From contig JBBQWZ010000030.1 of the NCBI GenBank assembly GCA_038210135.1, positions 1 to 64,000 of the forward strand: DNA of 64,000 nucleotides. Direction: 5' to 3'. The position numbers and the translations under genes were made by a program. Positions 62,448 to 64,000 of the stretch are shown piece by piece. The stretch's first letter is position 1; each line of letters begins with the position of its first letter. The notes under the pieces are model-generated. The model searched no databases. It saw nothing but the letters and a program-made list of their open reading frames with translations, and was not told the origin of the DNA. The stretch is from JBBQWZ01 sp038210135 (lineage in GTDB: Bacteria > Acidobacteriota > Terriglobia > Bryobacterales > Bryobacteraceae).

Positions 62448-62990
62448 ATGCTGACCGACGCTGAGCGCGAATCCGCGATTCGATCACTGACCAAATCGAA
62501 GACGGCTCTGCTGGAGGCGGTGGAAGGCGTCTCGGACGAAGAAGCTCGCTGGAAGCCGGGTCCCGATCGCTGGTCGATTTTGGAATACGTCGAGCATCTC
62601 GCGATCTCAGACGACGGCCTAGTCGATCTGGTGCGGAAAGTTTTGCAGTCTCCACCCACTCCGGAGACGGACGAGGATCGCAAGGCGCGGGAAGAAAAGA
62701 TTCGCGGCATCAAGATCGAGCGCGGCATGAACCACGCGCCAGAGCGCCTGCAGCCCAAAGCGAAATTTGCCAACCTGGCGGAAGCGGTCGAGGGCTTCCT
62801 CGCAGCGCGCGAGCGGACTCTCGAATTCGCGCGCACCACCCAGGACGACCTGCGGAGCCATTTTGCGCCCCACCCGGTGCTCGGTCCGCTGGACGGGCTG
62901 CAATGGCTGATGGGGAATACGCATCACGTGCATACGCATTCCGGCCACATCAAGGAAGTCAAGCAGTTGTGGGCCCAGCGGGCGGTTTGA
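62448..62990 (+). CDS. DinB-like (DinB_2 superfamily) protein
   Basis: 180 residues from the ATG at 62448. A four-helix bundle with three likely metal-binding His: WSILEYVEHLA near residue 48 and HHVHTHSGHIKEV near 160-172. Members include bacillithiol/mycothiol-dependent transferases, many without known roles. An in-frame ATG at 62421 lies inside repeat R1, so I rejected that start. Confidence 0.85.
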   Translation: MLTDAERESAIRSLTKSKTALLEAVEGVSDEEARWKPGPDRWSILEYVEHLAISDDGLVDLVRKVLQSPPTPETDEDRKAREEKIRGIKIERGMNHAPERLQPKAKFANLAEAVEGFLAARERTLEFARTTQDDLRSHFAPHPVLGPLDGLQWLMGNTHHVHTHSGHIKEVKQLWAQRAV

Positions 62991-63079
62991 TGGCCCAGGG
63001 GCGCAACCAATCGGCCGGAATCGCCGTCATAAATAAGAGAGCGAAGACCAGCATATAGTTAAGGTAGGTTGTCTTGCCC

Positions 63080-64000
63080 ATGAAACGCTTTTACCCCCTC
63101 GCCTTGCTCGCGTTCGCCGGATTCCTTGCCGCTTCCATCGGGTTGACGGCGCAAGAAGGGCCGAAGTCCACGGGATCCGATCCGGTCGCGAGACCGCGTA
63201 AAAAAGGTGCCGAGAAGGAGCCGGAGCAGGAGAAAATCCCGTCCAAGTTCTCGAAGAAGGGGCGGGAAGACGCTCCCGCGGATGGCGCCACGTTCAAGGC
63301 CGACGTCACCACGGTTAGCGTCGATATCGCCGTCATAGACAATAAAGGCAATTTCATTCCAAAAATCCCGCCCGGCAACTTCCGCATTCTTGAGGACAAC
63401 GTTCCGCAGAAGCTCGGGAGTTTCGCCACGTCGGAAGCGCCGATGACGGTCTGCCTGGTGATCGAATTCAGCAACCGGTATCAACGCTATTATTCGGAGA
63501 CTTGGTTCCAGACCTTGGCAGCGACGTACGGATTCGTGGACACGCTGCGGAAGGACGACGCCGTCGCCGTTGTCGCCTACGATTTGCGCACGGAAATTCT
63601 CTCCGACTTCACGACCGATCGCATGAAGACCCAGGAAGCCCTTCAGCGTCTTCGCATCGCGGCGTTTTCTGAATCCAATTTCTACGATGCGCTGGTGGAG
63701 ACCGCGGAGCGGATGCAGGACATCGAGGGGCGAAAAGCCATCGTCGTCATTGCCTCGGGCGAGGACACGTTTAGTAAGTTGACCTTCGATAAGACGCGCA
63801 AACGGTTGCAGGAGGCCGGTGTGCCGATCTACGCGTTCGGCTTGATGCAGTCGATTCGCGAGATGGCCGATGCTCGCGGGGCGCTCAGCGGCATTCAGCG
63901 GCTGGACTTCCTCCAGGCCGACAATCAGATGCGCACGTTCGCCAAGGAAACCGGTGGAATGTCATTCTTCCCACGCTTCTACGGGGAGTTTCCGAACATC
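63080..64000 (+). CDS. Secreted VWA-domain protein (acidobacterial VWFA-related type), cut by the window end
   Basis: 307 codons are visible and the frame is open at the window end. A signal peptide (LALLAFAGFLAASIGLTAQ) leads to a lysine- and glutamate-rich linker (residues 25-65) and a short beta domain (VSVDIAVIDNKGNFIP, FRILEDNVPQKLGSF). A von Willebrand A domain follows from about residue 120. The MIDAS DxSxS motif reads EFSNR, so one Asp is replaced by Glu. Later parts GRKAIVVIASGEDT and FAKETGG are typical of the family. Function unknown; export to the periplasm or outside is likely. Confidence 0.88.
   Translation, partial: MKRFYPLALLAFAGFLAASIGLTAQEGPKSTGSDPVARPRKKGAEKEPEQEKIPSKFSKKGREDAPADGATFKADVTTVSVDIAVIDNKGNFIPKIPPGNFRILEDNVPQKLGSFATSEAPMTVCLVIEFSNRYQRYYSETWFQTLAATYGFVDTLRKDDAVAVVAYDLRTEILSDFTTDRMKTQEALQRLRIAAFSESNFYDALVETAERMQDIEGRKAIVVIASGEDTFSKLTFDKTRKRLQEAGVPIYAFGLMQSIREMADARGALSGIQRLDFLQADNQMRTFAKETGGMSFFPRFYGEFPNI

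Overview
The window is GC-rich bacterial chromosome that most resembles an acidobacterium of the Solibacter/Bryobacter type (Bryobacterales). This is inferred from gene content: two Oar-like TonB-dependent receptors with an N-terminal carboxypeptidase-regulatory domain, two secreted proteins ending in the Solibacter-type TIGR03437 domain, a DUF1501/DUF1549 pair, a VWA protein of the acidobacterial type, several Tat-exported Gfo/Idh/MocA and amidohydrolase proteins, and a DUF1080 protein. No ribosomal RNA is present; the only RNA gene is a tRNA-Lys(TTT) at 215-290.

Layout. 0.2-13 kb: tRNA; a frameshifted M20 peptidase; a serine hydrolase; a beta-propeller/amidohydrolase gene broken by a G7 run; then a TetR gene with its own promoter and a perfect operator palindrome, followed by an overlapping amidohydrolase and M28-like protein and a 1156-residue Oar-type receptor. 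13-31.8 kb: a carbohydrate-catabolic region with an MFS importer, aldehyde dehydrogenase, exported TIM-barrel isomerase/epimerase, exported Gfo/Idh oxidoreductase, IolB-like bicupin and transaldolase-like aldolase in one minus-strand run; a divergent FAD-linked hydroxyacid dehydrogenase; and a second minus-strand run of receptor, Gfo/Idh, NagB-like sugar isomerase/deaminase and GntR regulator. Between these lies about 4.5 kb flanked by decayed copies of the FAD-dehydrogenase end and of the GntR gene, which suggests a duplicated and interrupted locus. 32-46.8 kb: mixed accessory genes (asparaginase, beta-barrel plus monohaem cytochrome c, PAS histidine kinase, beta-propeller/TIGR03437 proteins, ferritin-like protein, ECF sigma factor, DUF1501/DUF1549). 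46.9-53.3 kb: a MOSC protein and an envelope-biogenesis run (HU, site-2 protease, two glycosyltransferases, prepilin peptidase, UppS, CdsA). 53.4-64 kb: small enzymes, DUF4440-DUF1080 protein, a one-cysteine Tpx, a YyaL-type thioredoxin-domain protein, twin MacB-type permeases, rhomboid protease, DinB-like protein and the start of a VWA protein that leaves the window.

Two families of short intergenic hairpin repeats are visible. One, with core AGGCC-GGA-GGCCT, has five copies; the other, a CCCC...GGGG stem, has two clear copies and one variant. The lead worth following is the catabolic region at 13-31.8 kb. It carries an IolB-family enzyme together with Gfo/Idh, TIM-barrel, aldolase and aldehyde-dehydrogenase partners but none of IolC, IolD or IolJ, and several of its enzymes carry Tat-type export signals. 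This may be a variant inositol or sugar-acid pathway.
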